From the NCBI RefSeq assembly GCF_937884665.1, contig NZ_CAKZYF010000216.1, positions 1-64,000 on the forward strand: DNA of 64,000 nucleotides, given 5' to 3'. The notes under the pieces were generated by a model. The model searched no databases, was not told the DNA's origin, and saw nothing but the letters and a program-made list of their open reading frames with translations. The stretch is from an uncultured Allomuricauda sp. (GTDB lineage: Bacteria; Bacteroidota; Bacteroidia; Flavobacteriales; Flavobacteriaceae). The position numbers and the translations under genes are program-made. Every line of letters begins with the position of its first letter. Position 1 is the first letter of the stretch. Below, one piece after another: positions 35,609 through 45,536 of this stretch.

Positions 35609-37459
35609 TTAATTTGTTGTTTGTAGCACCGATTCGTCTACCCTGTAATTGATTGTCACCCGGGTTCCTTCACCAGGTATCGAATTAATGAACAAACGTC
35701 CGTTGATATAATTGGTTCTTTCTTTCATAAAAAATATGCCCATACCCCCTTCACTATTGTGTTTCACCACCTTTTCCAAAATGGAAGCGTCAAACCCTTC
35801 CCCGTCATCGTCAATGACCACGCTTAAAAGTCCGTCCACATGATTAATTGAAACCAAAATATAGTTGGCTTCTGCATATTTGATGGCATTGTTGACCGCT
35901 TCCTGAGTTACTCGATAAATATTGGTTTCGGCCAAGGAGTCAAATCGGATATGCGTTTCGGCTTTATTTTCAAATAAAATATTTTTTCCCGTTAGCTTAC
36001 TCAATTCATTGGTCATTTTTTGGAGCGCTGGAAAAATTCCGTGATCCTCCAACTCGGGAGGGGTCAGGTTAAAAGTTGCTGTTCGCACGCCTTTTATCAA
36101 ATCAGAGGCCAGCGTTTTCAGATATGCTATTTTTTCCTTGGTTTTTTCCTTCTGGTCCGGGTTTATGGATTCAATATTGAATTTCAATGCGGTGAGCATC
36201 TGACCTATGCCATCATGGATATCTTTGGCGATACGCTTTCGTTCTTCCTCTTGCCCCTCCACTATCTGACTTGCTTGCAACTGCTTTTGTTGCATGCGTT
36301 CTTCATAATTCTGTTTGGTCAGTTCTTCTATTTTTAACTGATTCTTCTTGCGTTCGGTAATGTCGGAGCATAATATCAAAACACTTTGCTCTAAACTGGA
36401 ATGGTGCATAGGAATGATGGACATGTCCAACCATAGAGGTTTTTCGGTTTTGGTCCTAATCTCAATTTCCTCGTTGCGAATGCTCTTCCGCTTGCTGGTA
36501 AGTATCTCGCGAAGGTATTGTTGCTGTCCCGCATCGTCCGTTAGTATTTCTGATAACGGGACGTTCCATTGAATCTCGGTAATACCCAAAAGATTCAGAA
36601 ATTTTTTGCTGATAAAAACAACGGTACCGTTCTTTCTGATACTCGCGAAGAGGGCTGCATTGTCGATTACAAAGTTGAGTTCTTGGAGCTGTTGCAATGA
36701 ACGTTCTTTCTCCTTAAAAAGACGCTTGACCTCCGATGCTCGATTTTCCGATTTTATTTGGCTTTGGATAAGTTTTGAAATGGTCTCCCTTATCTGTATG
36801 GAAAGCGGTCTAAAGATAAATACCACCTCTAGGAACAATATCAATAAAGAAAGGGCCAACAAAAGGTATTCCTTAAACTTCAGTTTTTGCAGCTTTTCTT
36901 TGCTGAGGGCGTCGTATTCATTTACTATGGCATCCATCTTATTTAAAAAAACGCTTTCATTTGCCAAAAGAACCTCCAACTGGGTTTCATAGGCCAAGGG
37001 CGAAATATCTTCATCCATACGCTCCTTCAAAATGATTTCAGCAGCATTGACCATGGCCTTATGGTGCGGATTTAAATCCGCGAACAACTTCATGATGACC
37101 TTATTTGTTTCTTTTGGAAGACCAATGCTGTCATTGCCGTTTTGAAGTCCACTATGGGACGTCTTCCATACAAAGAGTGTTTGTTTTAAGTTGTTTTGAA
37201 TTTTTTCTCTGGCCTTGCTCGCCGGTTCCGTGTTGCCGAAAAGTAACACTTCTTTAACCAGCTTCTGACTAAAAGCCCTTTGCCGTCCAGCTACATTGAT
37301 GACACGTGAGTCGTTCAATTGAAGGTTGAGGTGTTGTTGAATCAATATTTGGGCCACAATAATTGTCAAAGCAATCATGGCAAGCGCTAACAGATACCAC
37401 TTCCTTACCCTTAAAAAAGTAGCCGTATCCAGTGCCTGTTGTTGCTTTTGGTTTTCCAT
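35609..37459 (-). CDS. nitrate-type sensor histidine kinase (PilJ/NarX-like sensor, PAS, HisKA_3)
   Basis: A 616-residue membrane kinase. Helix 1 (about 20-42) and helix 2 (about 198-218) enclose a periplasmic four-helix sensor that starts INVAGRQRAFSQKLVKEV, the PilJ-type version of the NarX P-box region that binds nitrate/nitrite. A PAS domain (about 265-385), a coiled coil and a HisKA_3 domain with RIAKDIHDGIGQML follow, then a HATPase with N-box QEAVNNAIKYA, G1 DDDGEGFD and G2 GGMGIFFMKERT. It is encoded in the nirBD operon, 23 bp after the DUF4202 gene. No receiver gene is adjacent; the best partner is the NarL-type regulator at 47809. Direct nitrate sensing is inferred from the motif. 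Confidence 0.9.
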   Translation of the reverse strand: MENQKQQQALDTATFLRVRKWYLLALAMIALTIIVAQILIQQHLNLQLNDSRVINVAGRQRAFSQKLVKEVLLFGNTEPASKAREKIQNNLKQTLFVWKTSHSGLQNGNDSIGLPKETNKVIMKLFADLNPHHKAMVNAAEIILKERMDEDISPLAYETQLEVLLANESVFLNKMDAIVNEYDALSKEKLQKLKFKEYLLLALSLLILFLEVVFIFRPLSIQIRETISKLIQSQIKSENRASEVKRLFKEKERSLQQLQELNFVIDNAALFASIRKNGTVVFISKKFLNLLGITEIQWNVPLSEILTDDAGQQQYLREILTSKRKSIRNEEIEIRTKTEKPLWLDMSIIPMHHSSLEQSVLILCSDITERKKNQLKIEELTKQNYEERMQQKQLQASQIVEGQEEERKRIAKDIHDGIGQMLTALKFNIESINPDQKEKTKEKIAYLKTLASDLIKGVRTATFNLTPPELEDHGIFPALQKMTNELSKLTGKNILFENKAETHIRFDSLAETNIYRVTQEAVNNAIKYAEANYILVSINHVDGLLSVVIDDDGEGFDASILEKVVKHNSEGGMGIFFMKERTNYINGRLFINSIPGEGTRVTINYRVDESVLQTTN

Positions 37460-37482
37460 ATCCGAAAATATACGTCAAAAAA

Positions 37483-38073
37483 TCAACCCGAAACCGCTTT
37501 GATGACCAAGGCAGAAGACGCTTTGGAAAACGGTAAACGCATTGCGGTCTCCTGCCCTTTTTTTGACATTTTGCGCCATGTTTTCCTAAGAATATCAATT
37601 ACCTTCATCTCATCATGCTTTTGCACAAAGGGTTCAAAATAGTATTTTAAAAAAACAAGGCAAATCACATCTTCAAGGGTTTGCGTATCCTCATTTCGTT
37701 TGAGTTGTTTTTTCTGTAACAGAAATTCCACTTGGGCAATAGTCTCTTCATCATAATTGATTTTTTCCAAGATTTCCCTAGCCTTGGCGGCATGGTACTT
37801 TTTTAGCTCTTGACGCCATTTCAGGTATCCTGCCCGATTTAATTCGTAGTTATCCCTTGGGATTTCCCAGCGACGAATGTGTTGACATCGCGCTGTAAGT
37901 TGCAAGGCCTCTGAGGCATCGGGCGTAAAAGCGTTCAAGGTATCTGTCATCCGTAGGGCATAGAGCACCTCCTTTGGATAGGATTTTCCTTCGAACGTTT
38001 CCGTATTGGGGTCATTGTGGTTCGCTTCATCAAAAAGATGAAAAGCTCTTGCCAATTTTTTATGATTTCCCAT
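37483..38073 (-). CDS. DUF4202 protein linked to nitrite reductase
   Basis: A 196-residue soluble protein of the DUF4202 family: KKLARAFHLFDEANHNDPNT at the N-terminus, CQHIRRWEIPRDNYELNRAG, and a helical C-terminal half with TLEDVICLVFLKYYFEPF. The His/Asp spacing (HIRRWEIPRD, EDV) is reminiscent of HD-domain proteins, but I cannot confirm a metal site. The family has no established reaction and is found next to nitrate/nitrite reduction genes in several phyla. Here it lies between nirD (16 bp) and the sensor kinase (23 bp). Confidence 0.85.
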   Translation of the reverse strand: MGNHKKLARAFHLFDEANHNDPNTETFEGKSYPKEVLYALRMTDTLNAFTPDASEALQLTARCQHIRRWEIPRDNYELNRAGYLKWRQELKKYHAAKAREILEKINYDEETIAQVEFLLQKKQLKRNEDTQTLEDVICLVFLKYYFEPFVQKHDEMKVIDILRKTWRKMSKKGQETAMRLPFSKASSALVIKAVSG

Positions 38074-38089
38074 TTGCGCCTATTAAACA

Positions 38090-38467
38090 TCATTCCGAGA
38101 AACCAATATACACAAAGTTCTTTTCAATTTTTACGGGATAGGTGGCAATGGAATTCAGGTCTCCGTTGAGGTTCATTCCCGTTTTTAGGGAGAAGGTTTT
38201 TTTATGCAGCGGACAGGCCACTTTGGGGTCATCCCCGTCCACGCCTATCATTCCTCGGGACAAGACCATCTCCATCTTGTGGGGGCATAAATTTTGACAG
38301 GCATACCACACCCTTTTTCTGGTAAAGTTAAAAACCGCTATCTGTTTGTCCTTATATTTAACGCAGGCCCCACCATTTTTGGGGAATTTGGAAACTTCGG
38401 CTGCCTTGAACCAAATGGTTACCTCTTCCAATTTTGTTGCTTCGTACGTGTTCAATTCTGATATCAT
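38090..38467 (-). CDS. nirD: nitrite reductase small subunit, Rieske-type
   Basis: A 125-residue NirD, the Rieske-fold partner of NirB in NAD(P)H-dependent reduction of nitrite to ammonium. Unlike many NirD proteins it keeps full Rieske ligand motifs: CPHKMEMVLSRG (C-x-H) and ACPLHKKTFSL (C-x2-H), so it may bind a [2Fe-2S] cluster. It lies 33 bp after nirB in the operon. Confidence 0.94.
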   Translation of the reverse strand: MISELNTYEATKLEEVTIWFKAAEVSKFPKNGGACVKYKDKQIAVFNFTRKRVWYACQNLCPHKMEMVLSRGMIGVDGDDPKVACPLHKKTFSLKTGMNLNGDLNSIATYPVKIEKNFVYIGFSE

Positions 38468-38500
38468 ATCTTTCTTACAAAAATTAAGGGGACAGGGGTA

Positions 38501-41002
38501 TCAAGTCCAGGCCTTCGGCATTTTCTGTCCGCGCATAGGAACAAATTCTATAGTATCGTCTTTCTCATCCGAGTTGACAAAATGCGAGTACCTTGCTCGT
38601 ATCTCAGGGGTTTCTACCGCTTCCTTCCACTCACATTTATAGGTATCGGCATAGCTTTGCATCTCAGCATCCAGCTCTTCGGCAATATTTAAGGAGTCAT
38701 GGATGACCACATTTTTTAAATATGTGATGCCTCCCTCCAATTTCTCCAACCATGCCGCTGTTCGTGTTAAAGGAGGTGCAGTTTTAATATAGAACATCAA
38801 GAAACGATCTACATATCTGACCGCCGTCTCTTTATCTACTTTTTCAGCCAAGAGTTCAGCATGTTTTGGGTTAGCGCCCCCATTGCCACATACGTAGACA
38901 TTCCATCCTCCTTCTACAGCGATAAAGCCAAAATCCTTGCAGCGTGCTTCGGCACATTCCCGGATGCATCCGGAGACACCGCCTTTCATTTTATGTGGTG
39001 AACGAATCCCTTTATATCTATTTTCTATCTCGATGGCAAAACTCACACTTTCGTCCATGCCATAGCGGCACCAAGTGGACCCTACACAACTTTTTACCGT
39101 TCGCAGTGCTTTGCCATAAGCATGTCCACTTTCAAAACCTTCTTTGATAAGTTCCTCCCAAATCAGAGGAAGTTCATGCAGTTGGGCACCAAACATATCA
39201 ATCCGCTGGCCCCCCGTGATTTTGGTATACAGGTCATATTTCATGCCGATGCGCCCTAAGGCCATCAGCTGTTGCGGTGTTATTTCTCCCCCGGGAACCC
39301 TGGGAACAACGGAGTATGTTCCATTTCGTTGGATATTTGCCAAATACCGATCGTTGGAGTCTTGAATAGTCTCTTGCCGGTTTGCTGTTTCATTATAAAC
39401 ACTGGCAAATATAGCGGCAACTGCAGGTTTACAGATTTCACAGCCATCACCATGCCCAACGGTATCCAATAGCTCATCATAGTCTTGGATGTCCCGCATT
39501 TTTACGATATCGTACAATTCCTGTCGTGAGAAATCAAAATGTTCACAAATACGCACTTTTACCGTTTTTCCCAAACTTTTTAGGCTTTCGGTCACTAAGT
39601 CCGAAACCATAGGTTTGCATCCTCCACATCCCGTGGTCGCCTTGGTCGCTTCTGCAACACTTTTTAGAGTTTCATGTCCCTCTTGTAGTACAGAACAGCA
39701 AATCCCACCTTTGGTTACGGATTCGCAAGAACAAACCACAGCGTCATCCGGCAAATCCATCACATTTCCCATTGCAGTTCCTTCCCCGCCTCGTGCTCCT
39801 AAAATCAAGTCTTCTGGATTTTCGGGCAGAGCCATTTCATTTTGTTGTAGTTGCAAAAGCATGTTGTAGTCCGAAGCGTCTCCCACTAAGATTCCACCCA
39901 ATAGTTTTTTCCCATCTTTGGAAATATTGATGCGTTTGTAGAGCCCTTGGAGTTTATTTTCAAAAACGATGGCATGGGCCTCTTCCTCCGTGGTAAATGG
40001 GTTCCCAAAACTGGCCACATCCACCCCGATAAGTTTCAGCTTAGTGGACATATCTATGTTTTCGGCCATTAGCGTTTCTTTTCCAAGAATTTGGTCTACA
40101 GCTACTTGTGCCATCTCATAGCCAGGGGCAACCAGACCATATATCATTTGATTGTATAGGGCCACCTCGCCTATGGCAAAAATATTGGGGTCTGAAGTAC
40201 GCATGGTATTGTCCACCACGATTCCTCCCCTTTCACCCAGCCCGAGGCCACAAGCTTTAGCGAGTTCATCTCGTGGTCTGATCCCTGCGGAAATAATAAG
40301 CATATCCAACTCCAATGGATCTCCTTCCGAAAACGCCATCCCTTGTATGCTACCATTGCCTAAAATCTGTTGGGTAGCTTTGTTCAAATGAACGGAGATT
40401 CCCATGTCGCTCATCTTTGTCTCCAAGACTTTGCTACCCTCTTCATCTAATTGTCGGGGCATCAATCTTGGAGCAAATTCCACAACATGGGGTTCCAGAC
40501 CCATATCTTTTATCGCTTTTGCCGCCTCAAGCCCCAGTAAACCTCCCCCCAACACCGCTGCTTTGCCATTTGGGATGTTGGAAGCGTACTGCATAGTATT
40601 TTCCAAGTCTTCTATGGTCCTGTAAACAAAAACGCCCTGTTTATGCACTCCTTTTATCGGCGGCACAAAGGGAATAGAACCCGTGGCCAATATAAGGTAG
40701 TCATAAGAATAGACCCGGCCTGAGCGAGTGGTAATCACTTTCGTATTCCGTTGGATAGCTACGACCCGTTCGTTGGTATGAAGTTCAATTCCATTTTGTT
40801 CATACCATGTTCTAGGTGCCAAAGTCAGTTTATCTGCATCCCCATTCTCAAAGAATTCGCTTAGATGTACTCGATCATATGCCACTCGGGGCTCTTCTCC
40901 AAATACTATCAATTTGAAATCTTTATATTTTTCTTGAGCTACAAACTTTTCGCAAAACTTGTACCCGACCATTCCATTTCCGATAACCAATATCGTTTTC
41001 AT
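38501..41002 (-). CDS. nirB: nitrite reductase (NAD(P)H), large subunit
   Basis: An 833-residue cytoplasmic NirB. Domains in order: an FAD/NAD(P) reductase (about 1-400, GNGMVGYKFCEKF and VLGGGLLGLEAAKAI); two BFD-type [2Fe-2S] segments (VVCSCESVTKGG with GCGGCKP, then DGCEICKP); and the ferredoxin-like and siroheme domain, in which Cys 639, 645, 679 and 683 form the [4Fe-4S]-siroheme site (CVGSTWC and CIREC). It reduces nitrite to ammonium with six electrons. It is the first gene of the minus-strand operon nirB-nirD-DUF4202-kinase-DUF7009, divergent from cobA; the shared region carries 7-2-7 inverted repeats. Confidence 0.97.
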   Translation of the reverse strand: MKTILVIGNGMVGYKFCEKFVAQEKYKDFKLIVFGEEPRVAYDRVHLSEFFENGDADKLTLAPRTWYEQNGIELHTNERVVAIQRNTKVITTRSGRVYSYDYLILATGSIPFVPPIKGVHKQGVFVYRTIEDLENTMQYASNIPNGKAAVLGGGLLGLEAAKAIKDMGLEPHVVEFAPRLMPRQLDEEGSKVLETKMSDMGISVHLNKATQQILGNGSIQGMAFSEGDPLELDMLIISAGIRPRDELAKACGLGLGERGGIVVDNTMRTSDPNIFAIGEVALYNQMIYGLVAPGYEMAQVAVDQILGKETLMAENIDMSTKLKLIGVDVASFGNPFTTEEEAHAIVFENKLQGLYKRINISKDGKKLLGGILVGDASDYNMLLQLQQNEMALPENPEDLILGARGGEGTAMGNVMDLPDDAVVCSCESVTKGGICCSVLQEGHETLKSVAEATKATTGCGGCKPMVSDLVTESLKSLGKTVKVRICEHFDFSRQELYDIVKMRDIQDYDELLDTVGHGDGCEICKPAVAAIFASVYNETANRQETIQDSNDRYLANIQRNGTYSVVPRVPGGEITPQQLMALGRIGMKYDLYTKITGGQRIDMFGAQLHELPLIWEELIKEGFESGHAYGKALRTVKSCVGSTWCRYGMDESVSFAIEIENRYKGIRSPHKMKGGVSGCIRECAEARCKDFGFIAVEGGWNVYVCGNGGANPKHAELLAEKVDKETAVRYVDRFLMFYIKTAPPLTRTAAWLEKLEGGITYLKNVVIHDSLNIAEELDAEMQSYADTYKCEWKEAVETPEIRARYSHFVNSDEKDDTIEFVPMRGQKMPKAWT

Positions 41003-41035
41003 AAGGAGATGCTTTCGTTAATCTATTGTCAATAT

Positions 41036-41067
41036 TAAGTATAATTACGTATTTTTTATGTAATTAT
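41036..41067. promoter_or_regulatory. NarL-like 7-2-7 operator and overlapping long inverted repeat, nirB/cobA
   Basis: The divergent 125-bp region has TAAGTAT-AA-TTACGTA (41036-41051) in 7-2-7 form, overlapping a larger inverted repeat with arms ATAATTACGTA and TATGTAATTAT (41041-41067, 10 of 11 pairs, 5-base spacer). A third half-site ATAATTACGTAT is at 41074-41085. The same half-site is found before nrtA and before the nitrate reductase gene. It probably controls both divergent units. Confidence 0.65.
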
Positions 41068-41127
41068 ATCAAAATAATTACGTATTCTTGTTGCAGAATT
41101 AGCAAAAGGCACCTAACAATAATTGAA

Positions 41128-41904
41128 ATGATGCAATCGCAAAATTCACCACATGTCACTTTAGTTGGAGCGGGACCTGGCAACAAAGACCTCATTACTG
41201 TTATGGGTATGCAGGTTTTACAAAGTGCGGATGCCATTTTATATGACGCTTTAATCGATAGGGATCTTTTGGCAAATATTCCAGATAGTGTTCCGAAAAT
41301 ATACGTAGGAAAGCGATGTGGAAAACACCATGCCCAACAATCAGAAATCAACAAACTACTAGTTGAATACGCGTTTACCTACGGACATGTAGTCCGCCTC
41401 AAAGGAGGTGACCCTTTTGTATTTGGACGTGCACAAGAAGAAATTGCACATGTGGAATCTTTTGGCATTCCAGTCGAAGTAGTCCCTGGGGTTTCTAGTG
41501 CCATTGCCGTTCCGGCAAGTCAGGGTATTCCATTGACCCGAAGAGGAGTTTCTAGCAGCTTTTGGGTAATGACCGCGACCAAAAGGGATGGTCGGTTTTC
41601 TGAAGACTTAAAGTGGGCAGCCCAATCTTCTGCAACTCTAGTCATTCTTATGGGAGTGCGCAAATTTATTCCTATTTCCAATAAAATTATGCAGTTTCGA
41701 AGCGGTCTAACTCCAATCGCTTTAATTCAAAACGGGACACTTACCAATGAAAGTTGCCATATTGGAACTTTAAATTCGGCCAAAACTTTGTTTGATTCCG
41801 TTGATATCTCAAAACCCGGTATTATAGTAGTGGGTCACGTTATTTCAGAACATCCTACTTTTTTCGAAGAAGAAGTGCAAAGGGTACTTCACTCTTCCTT
41901 ATAG
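41128..41904 (+). CDS. cobA: uroporphyrinogen-III C-methyltransferase
   Basis: A SUMT of about 258 residues, which makes precorrin-2 from uroporphyrinogen III, the first step to siroheme needed by NirB. Motifs: VTLVGAGPGNKDLITVMG, the loop YDALIDRDLL, VRLKGGDPFVFGRAQEE (SAM/substrate site) and VVPGVSSAIAVPASQGIPLT. The chosen start is ATG at 41128 (or the next codon); the open frame extends further up but that part overlaps the regulatory region and is not conserved-looking. Only the methyltransferase module is present; the CysG oxidase/chelatase part is absent. Confidence 0.94.
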   Translation: MMQSQNSPHVTLVGAGPGNKDLITVMGMQVLQSADAILYDALIDRDLLANIPDSVPKIYVGKRCGKHHAQQSEINKLLVEYAFTYGHVVRLKGGDPFVFGRAQEEIAHVESFGIPVEVVPGVSSAIAVPASQGIPLTRRGVSSSFWVMTATKRDGRFSEDLKWAAQSSATLVILMGVRKFIPISNKIMQFRSGLTPIALIQNGTLTNESCHIGTLNSAKTLFDSVDISKPGIIVVGHVISEHPTFFEEEVQRVLHSSL

Positions 41905-42058
41905 TCCGAAAAGAAGATTACAATCTAATTTCGTTCGCTTGTTTCTGTACATTCTCTTTCTTAAAAAGAAGGTCTGTTTTTAAAATTCCATAATATCTGT
42001 ATCGTTTTTTTAGGAACTTTTGATTTTTAGCCTCCATGATTTTTCATGCACATAAAAT

Positions 42059-42074
42059 TACGTATTAATATGTA
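42059..42074. promoter_or_regulatory. NarL-like 7-2-7 operator 1 upstream of nrtA
   Basis: TACGTAT-TA-ATATGTA, an inverted repeat of two heptamers with a 2-base spacer, lies about 87 bases before the nrtA start. The first ten bases are identical to the site before the nitrate reductase gene. Confidence 0.65.
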
Positions 42075-42089
42075 TTTTTTATTCAAAAC

Positions 42090-42105
42090 TAAGTATTTAT
42101 ACTTA
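42090..42105. promoter_or_regulatory. NarL-like 7-2-7 operator 2 upstream of nrtA
   Basis: TAAGTAT-TT-ATACTTA is a perfect 16-base palindrome with the same 7-2-7 geometry, 15 bases after operator 1 and about 55 bases before the nrtA ATG. Confidence 0.65.
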
Positions 42106-42160
42106 AATAATACAGTATGTTTGTTACATGACTTAGTAACACCTTTAAAACACACGCCTT

Positions 42161-43546
42161 ATGAAAGCAATTGCTTTAAAAATCATTGGTACGTTTCTTT
42201 TGCTCGTTTTAATGGCTTGCGGAAGTAAAGCCAAAAAAGAATCCAAAGAAACCGCTGAGGCTAAAATTCCCACCAGCACCTTAGCCATAGAAAAACCACA
42301 GCTGACCTTCGGTTTTATCAAATTAACCGATATGGCCCCATTGGCCATTGCCAAAGAAAAGGGTTTCTTTGAAGCGGAGGGTCTTTTTGTGTCTGTGGAA
42401 GCACAATCAAATTGGAAAAATGTACTTGACAGGGTCATTGACGGACAATTGGATGGATCACATATGCTTTCCGGGCAACCCATAGCTGCTGGTGCAGGAT
42501 TTGGAAGACAGGCAGAATTGGTGACTCCTTTCTCCATGGACCTTAATGGAAATGGGATTACAGTATCCAACGACGTTTGGTCCAAAATGAAGCCGAACGT
42601 ACCCACCAGTTCTGATGGAAAACCCATACACCCCATAAAAGCTGATGCGCTAAAGCCTGTAATTTCAGAATACAAGACTAACGGGAAGCCCTTTAAAATG
42701 GGGATGGTGTTTCCGGTATCTACACATAATTATGAAATCCGATATTGGTTGGCCGCCGCAGGTATTCACCCGGGCATGTATACCGCTGATAACGTGCAGG
42801 GGCAAATTAATGCCGAAGTGCTTCTATCCGTTACGCCACCCCCGCAAATGCCGGCAACTCTAGAATCAGGGACCATTTACGGCTATTGTGTAGGAGAACC
42901 CTGGAATCAACAAGCAGTTTTTAAGGGCATTGGTGTACCGGTAACGACAAACTATGACATTTGGAAAAATAATCCAGAAAAAGTGTTTGTTATGACGAAA
43001 AGGTTTGTAGAAGAAAACCCAAATACCGCGATAGCCGTCACCAAAGCACTGATTAGAGCTGGAAAATGGTTGGATGAACCTGAGAATCGTGCTGAGGCTG
43101 TGAAATTTCTTTCTATGTCGCAATATGTAGGAGCAGATGATGTGGTATTGGCAAACTCTATGACGGGAACATTCGAATTTGAAAAAGGCGATAAACGGTC
43201 CATGCCAGACTTTAATGTCTTCTACAAGTACAACGCTACGTATCCTTTCTATTCCGACGGGATTTGGTTCTTGACCCAGATGAGAAGGTGGGGACAGATT
43301 CCAGAGGAAAAACCCGCCGCTTGGTACGAAAAAACCATTAAGGACATTTACCGTCCCGATATTTGGAAAAAAGCTGCCGAGCTATTGGTCGCTGAAGGAC
43401 ATATTCCAGCTTCAGACATTCCAGCGACCGATGGATACAAACCTGCTACTTCAGATTTTATTGATGGTAACACGTATAATGCTAAAGACCCTATCGGTTA
43501 CATCAACAGTTTTGAAATCGGGAATAAAGACGGTTCCTCCCTTTAA
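42161..43546 (+). CDS. nrtA: nitrate ABC transporter substrate-binding lipoprotein (NrtA family)
   Basis: A 461-residue periplasmic binding protein of the NrtA/CmpA/SsuA-like fold, anchored by a lipoprotein signal (LMAC, Cys 20). The mature start, [20 protein letters not shown], and the segments [20 protein letters not shown] and [20 protein letters not shown] are strongly NrtA-like. It delivers nitrate (possibly nitrite) to the permease encoded next, 20 bp downstream. Cyanobacterial NrtA is similar in length. The transport substrate is supported by linkage to reductases and regulation sites, but bicarbonate- or cyanate-type relatives exist. Confidence 0.93.
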   Translation: MKAIALKIIGTFLLLVLMACGSKAKKESKETAEAKIPTSTLAIEKPQLTFGFIKLTDMAPLAIAKEKGFFEAEGLFVSVEAQSNWKNVLDRVIDGQLDGSHMLSGQPIAAGAGFGRQAELVTPFSMDLNGNGITVSNDVWSKMKPNVPTSSDGKPIHPIKADALKPVISEYKTNGKPFKMGMVFPVSTHNYEIRYWLAAAGIHPGMYTADNVQGQINAEVLLSVTPPPQMPATLESGTIYGYCVGEPWNQQAVFKGIGVPVTTNYDIWKNNPEKVFVMTKRFVEENPNTAIAVTKALIRAGKWLDEPENRAEAVKFLSMSQYVGADDVVLANSMTGTFEFEKGDKRSMPDFNVFYKYNATYPFYSDGIWFLTQMRRWGQIPEEKPAAWYEKTIKDIYRPDIWKKAAELLVAEGHIPASDIPATDGYKPATSDFIDGNTYNAKDPIGYINSFEIGNKDGSSL

Positions 43547-43566
43547 AAACGTTAAAAAACACGAGT

Positions 43567-44673
43567 ATGAAACAAAGCGTAACCGTTAGCAAAACACAAG
43601 AACTGAAACTGGCAGCTACCGCCAAGGTCTTGCTGTCCAAATTCACTATAAAAACCCCAAAGTTTGAACTAAAAACCTTGGTGAGAAAAATCATAGTGCC
43701 CTTGGTATCTATTCTACTTTTTATCGGGCTATGGCACATGGGGGCCCAATCCTTGTACAATATTGAAGCAGATTATAAAATCCAAAAGGCACTAACGGAC
43801 CAGGGACGGGAAGCGTCGGATGCCATGAAAGCCTGTATTGCATCTGGAGATATCAGTTGTCAGCCGAATACGCTGCCATCTCCGGCCCAAGTATGGGAAT
43901 CTTTTAAGACACTTATTGCAGACCATAAAGTGATACGTGCTGATAAATTGGCTTTTAAAGAGAAGACAGCCGCCTTGAATGCCAATCGCATTGCTGAAGG
44001 AAAAGACCCTATAACATATACAGGAAGGCCTTCTTTTGTGGACCAAATAGTTACCAGTCTAAAAACAGTCTTTGCCGGGTTTATATTGGCATTTTTGATA
44101 GCAGTGCCTATCGGAATTGTAATTGGCTTGAGCAAAACGCTAAGGAACGCTTTCAACTGGTTGATCCAGGTATTCAAACCTGTCTCACCTGTGGTTTGGT
44201 TGCTCCTGGTTTTTATGATAGTAAAAACGATGACAAAAGATTCAAATTCGGACAGCGCTTTTATCATTTCATTCATTAGCGTGGGCCTATGCGCGATGTG
44301 GGCCACTTTGGTAAATACCGCAATGGGCGTTTCTTCCGTAGACAAGGATTACATTAATGTGGCCAAGGTGCTGAAATTGGGTCCTTTTCAAAAAGTTTTT
44401 AAAGTAATTCTACCCTCCTCCCTACCCTTAATCTTTACCGGGCTTCGGATTACGCTTTCCGTAGCCTGGATGGTATTGATCGCAATCGAATTATTGGCCC
44501 AAAGCCCTGGCCTGGGATCCTTCGTTTGGGAGGAATTCCAGAACGGTGCCAACGATTCAAATTCAAAGATCATCGTGGCCATGTTCATTATTGGAATCAT
44601 TGGTTTCCTACTGGATCGCATCATGTTGATGATTCAGAATATGATATCCTTCAATAAAAACGCAACCGCTTAA
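43567..44673 (+). CDS. nrtB: nitrate ABC transporter permease (NrtB family)
   Basis: A 368-residue inner-membrane permease of the BPD_transp_1 type. The first helix (about 40-62) is followed by a roughly 100-residue extracytoplasmic, charged stretch with two Cys (ACIASGDISC) not found in the shorter typical NrtB, then five to six helices. The EAA loop is MGVSSVDKDYINVAKVLKLG, which contacts the ATPases. It follows nrtA by 20 bp and precedes the first ATPase gene by 11 bp. Confidence 0.93.
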   Translation: MKQSVTVSKTQELKLAATAKVLLSKFTIKTPKFELKTLVRKIIVPLVSILLFIGLWHMGAQSLYNIEADYKIQKALTDQGREASDAMKACIASGDISCQPNTLPSPAQVWESFKTLIADHKVIRADKLAFKEKTAALNANRIAEGKDPITYTGRPSFVDQIVTSLKTVFAGFILAFLIAVPIGIVIGLSKTLRNAFNWLIQVFKPVSPVVWLLLVFMIVKTMTKDSNSDSAFIISFISVGLCAMWATLVNTAMGVSSVDKDYINVAKVLKLGPFQKVFKVILPSSLPLIFTGLRITLSVAWMVLIAIELLAQSPGLGSFVWEEFQNGANDSNSKIIVAMFIIGIIGFLLDRIMLMIQNMISFNKNATA

Positions 44674-44684
44674 CACTTAAGGGC

Positions 44685-45524
44685 ATGGGGTATTTAGAAT
44701 TGAAAGAAGTGTATAAAACCTACGGTGAGGGTAAAAATGCAACGGAGGTTTTGCACAATATCAACCTTACTATTCAAGAAGGTGAATTCGTAGCGATTGT
44801 CGGTTTTACCGGAAGTGGGAAAACTACTTTGGTCAATCTCATCAACGGATTGTTGAAACCCACAAGCGGTGAGATTCGCTTTAAAGGGAAAGCCGTGGTG
44901 GACACTAGTCATGAACGCGGGGTGATTTTTCAGAACTACTCTTTACTGCCCTGGTTAAGTGTTGGGCAGAACATCGCTATGGCGGTTAAAGAAGCATTTC
45001 CCGATGAGAAAAGGGAGTTTATAAAAAATCGTGTTTCCCAATATGTTGAGATGGTCAATCTATTACCTGCGATAAACAAGAGACCTAAAGAATTATCTGG
45101 GGGAATGCGCCAGCGTGTAGCCGTGGCCAGGGCGTTGGCAATGAATCCTGAAATGATTCTCATGGATGAACCGCTAAGTGCTTTGGACGCCCTGACCCGG
45201 GGAAATCTTCAGGACGAGATTTTAAAAATTTGGAGCAAGGACAAGCGAACCGCTCTGCTCATCACCAATGATGTAGATGAAGGGATTTACATGGCAGACC
45301 GAATCATTCCACTGAAACCTGGGCCGAAAGCAACTTTGGGACCTGAATTTAAAATTGATATTGAAAGACCACGGGACAAAACCGAATTAAACGATAATCC
45401 CCACTACAAAAAAACACGAAATGCCATTATCGAATACCTAATGGGTATTGGGGAAGAACGCAAAACCACCGCCACTGCATTTTATGAACTACCGGAATTG
45501 GCCCCGAAAAATTTTGTCGCCTAA
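44685..45524 (+). CDS. nitrate ABC transporter ATPase 1 (NrtC-like, no fused binding domain)
   Basis: A 279-residue ATPase. Walker A GFTGSGKTTLVNL, canonical signature LSGGMRQRVAVARAL and Walker B MILMDEPLSALDAL are intact, but the H-loop reads LLITNDVDEG with Asn instead of the switch His. The cyanobacterial NrtC carries an additional binding-protein domain that is missing here; the C-terminal extension is only about 40 residues. Together with the next ATPase it likely forms an asymmetric heterodimer. I recall the same Asn in NrtC/CmpC-type subunits but cannot check. Confidence 0.92.
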   Translation: MGYLELKEVYKTYGEGKNATEVLHNINLTIQEGEFVAIVGFTGSGKTTLVNLINGLLKPTSGEIRFKGKAVVDTSHERGVIFQNYSLLPWLSVGQNIAMAVKEAFPDEKREFIKNRVSQYVEMVNLLPAINKRPKELSGGMRQRVAVARALAMNPEMILMDEPLSALDALTRGNLQDEILKIWSKDKRTALLITNDVDEGIYMADRIIPLKPGPKATLGPEFKIDIERPRDKTELNDNPHYKKTRNAIIEYLMGIGEERKTTATAFYELPELAPKNFVA

Positions 45525-45536
45525 AAACGAGTAAAC

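Noticed and set aside
41026..41127. Upstream extension of the cobA reading frame by about 34 codons
   Set aside because: It covers the inverted-repeat control region, starts at a non-ideal position and is not SUMT-like; the enzyme core begins right after ATG 41128.
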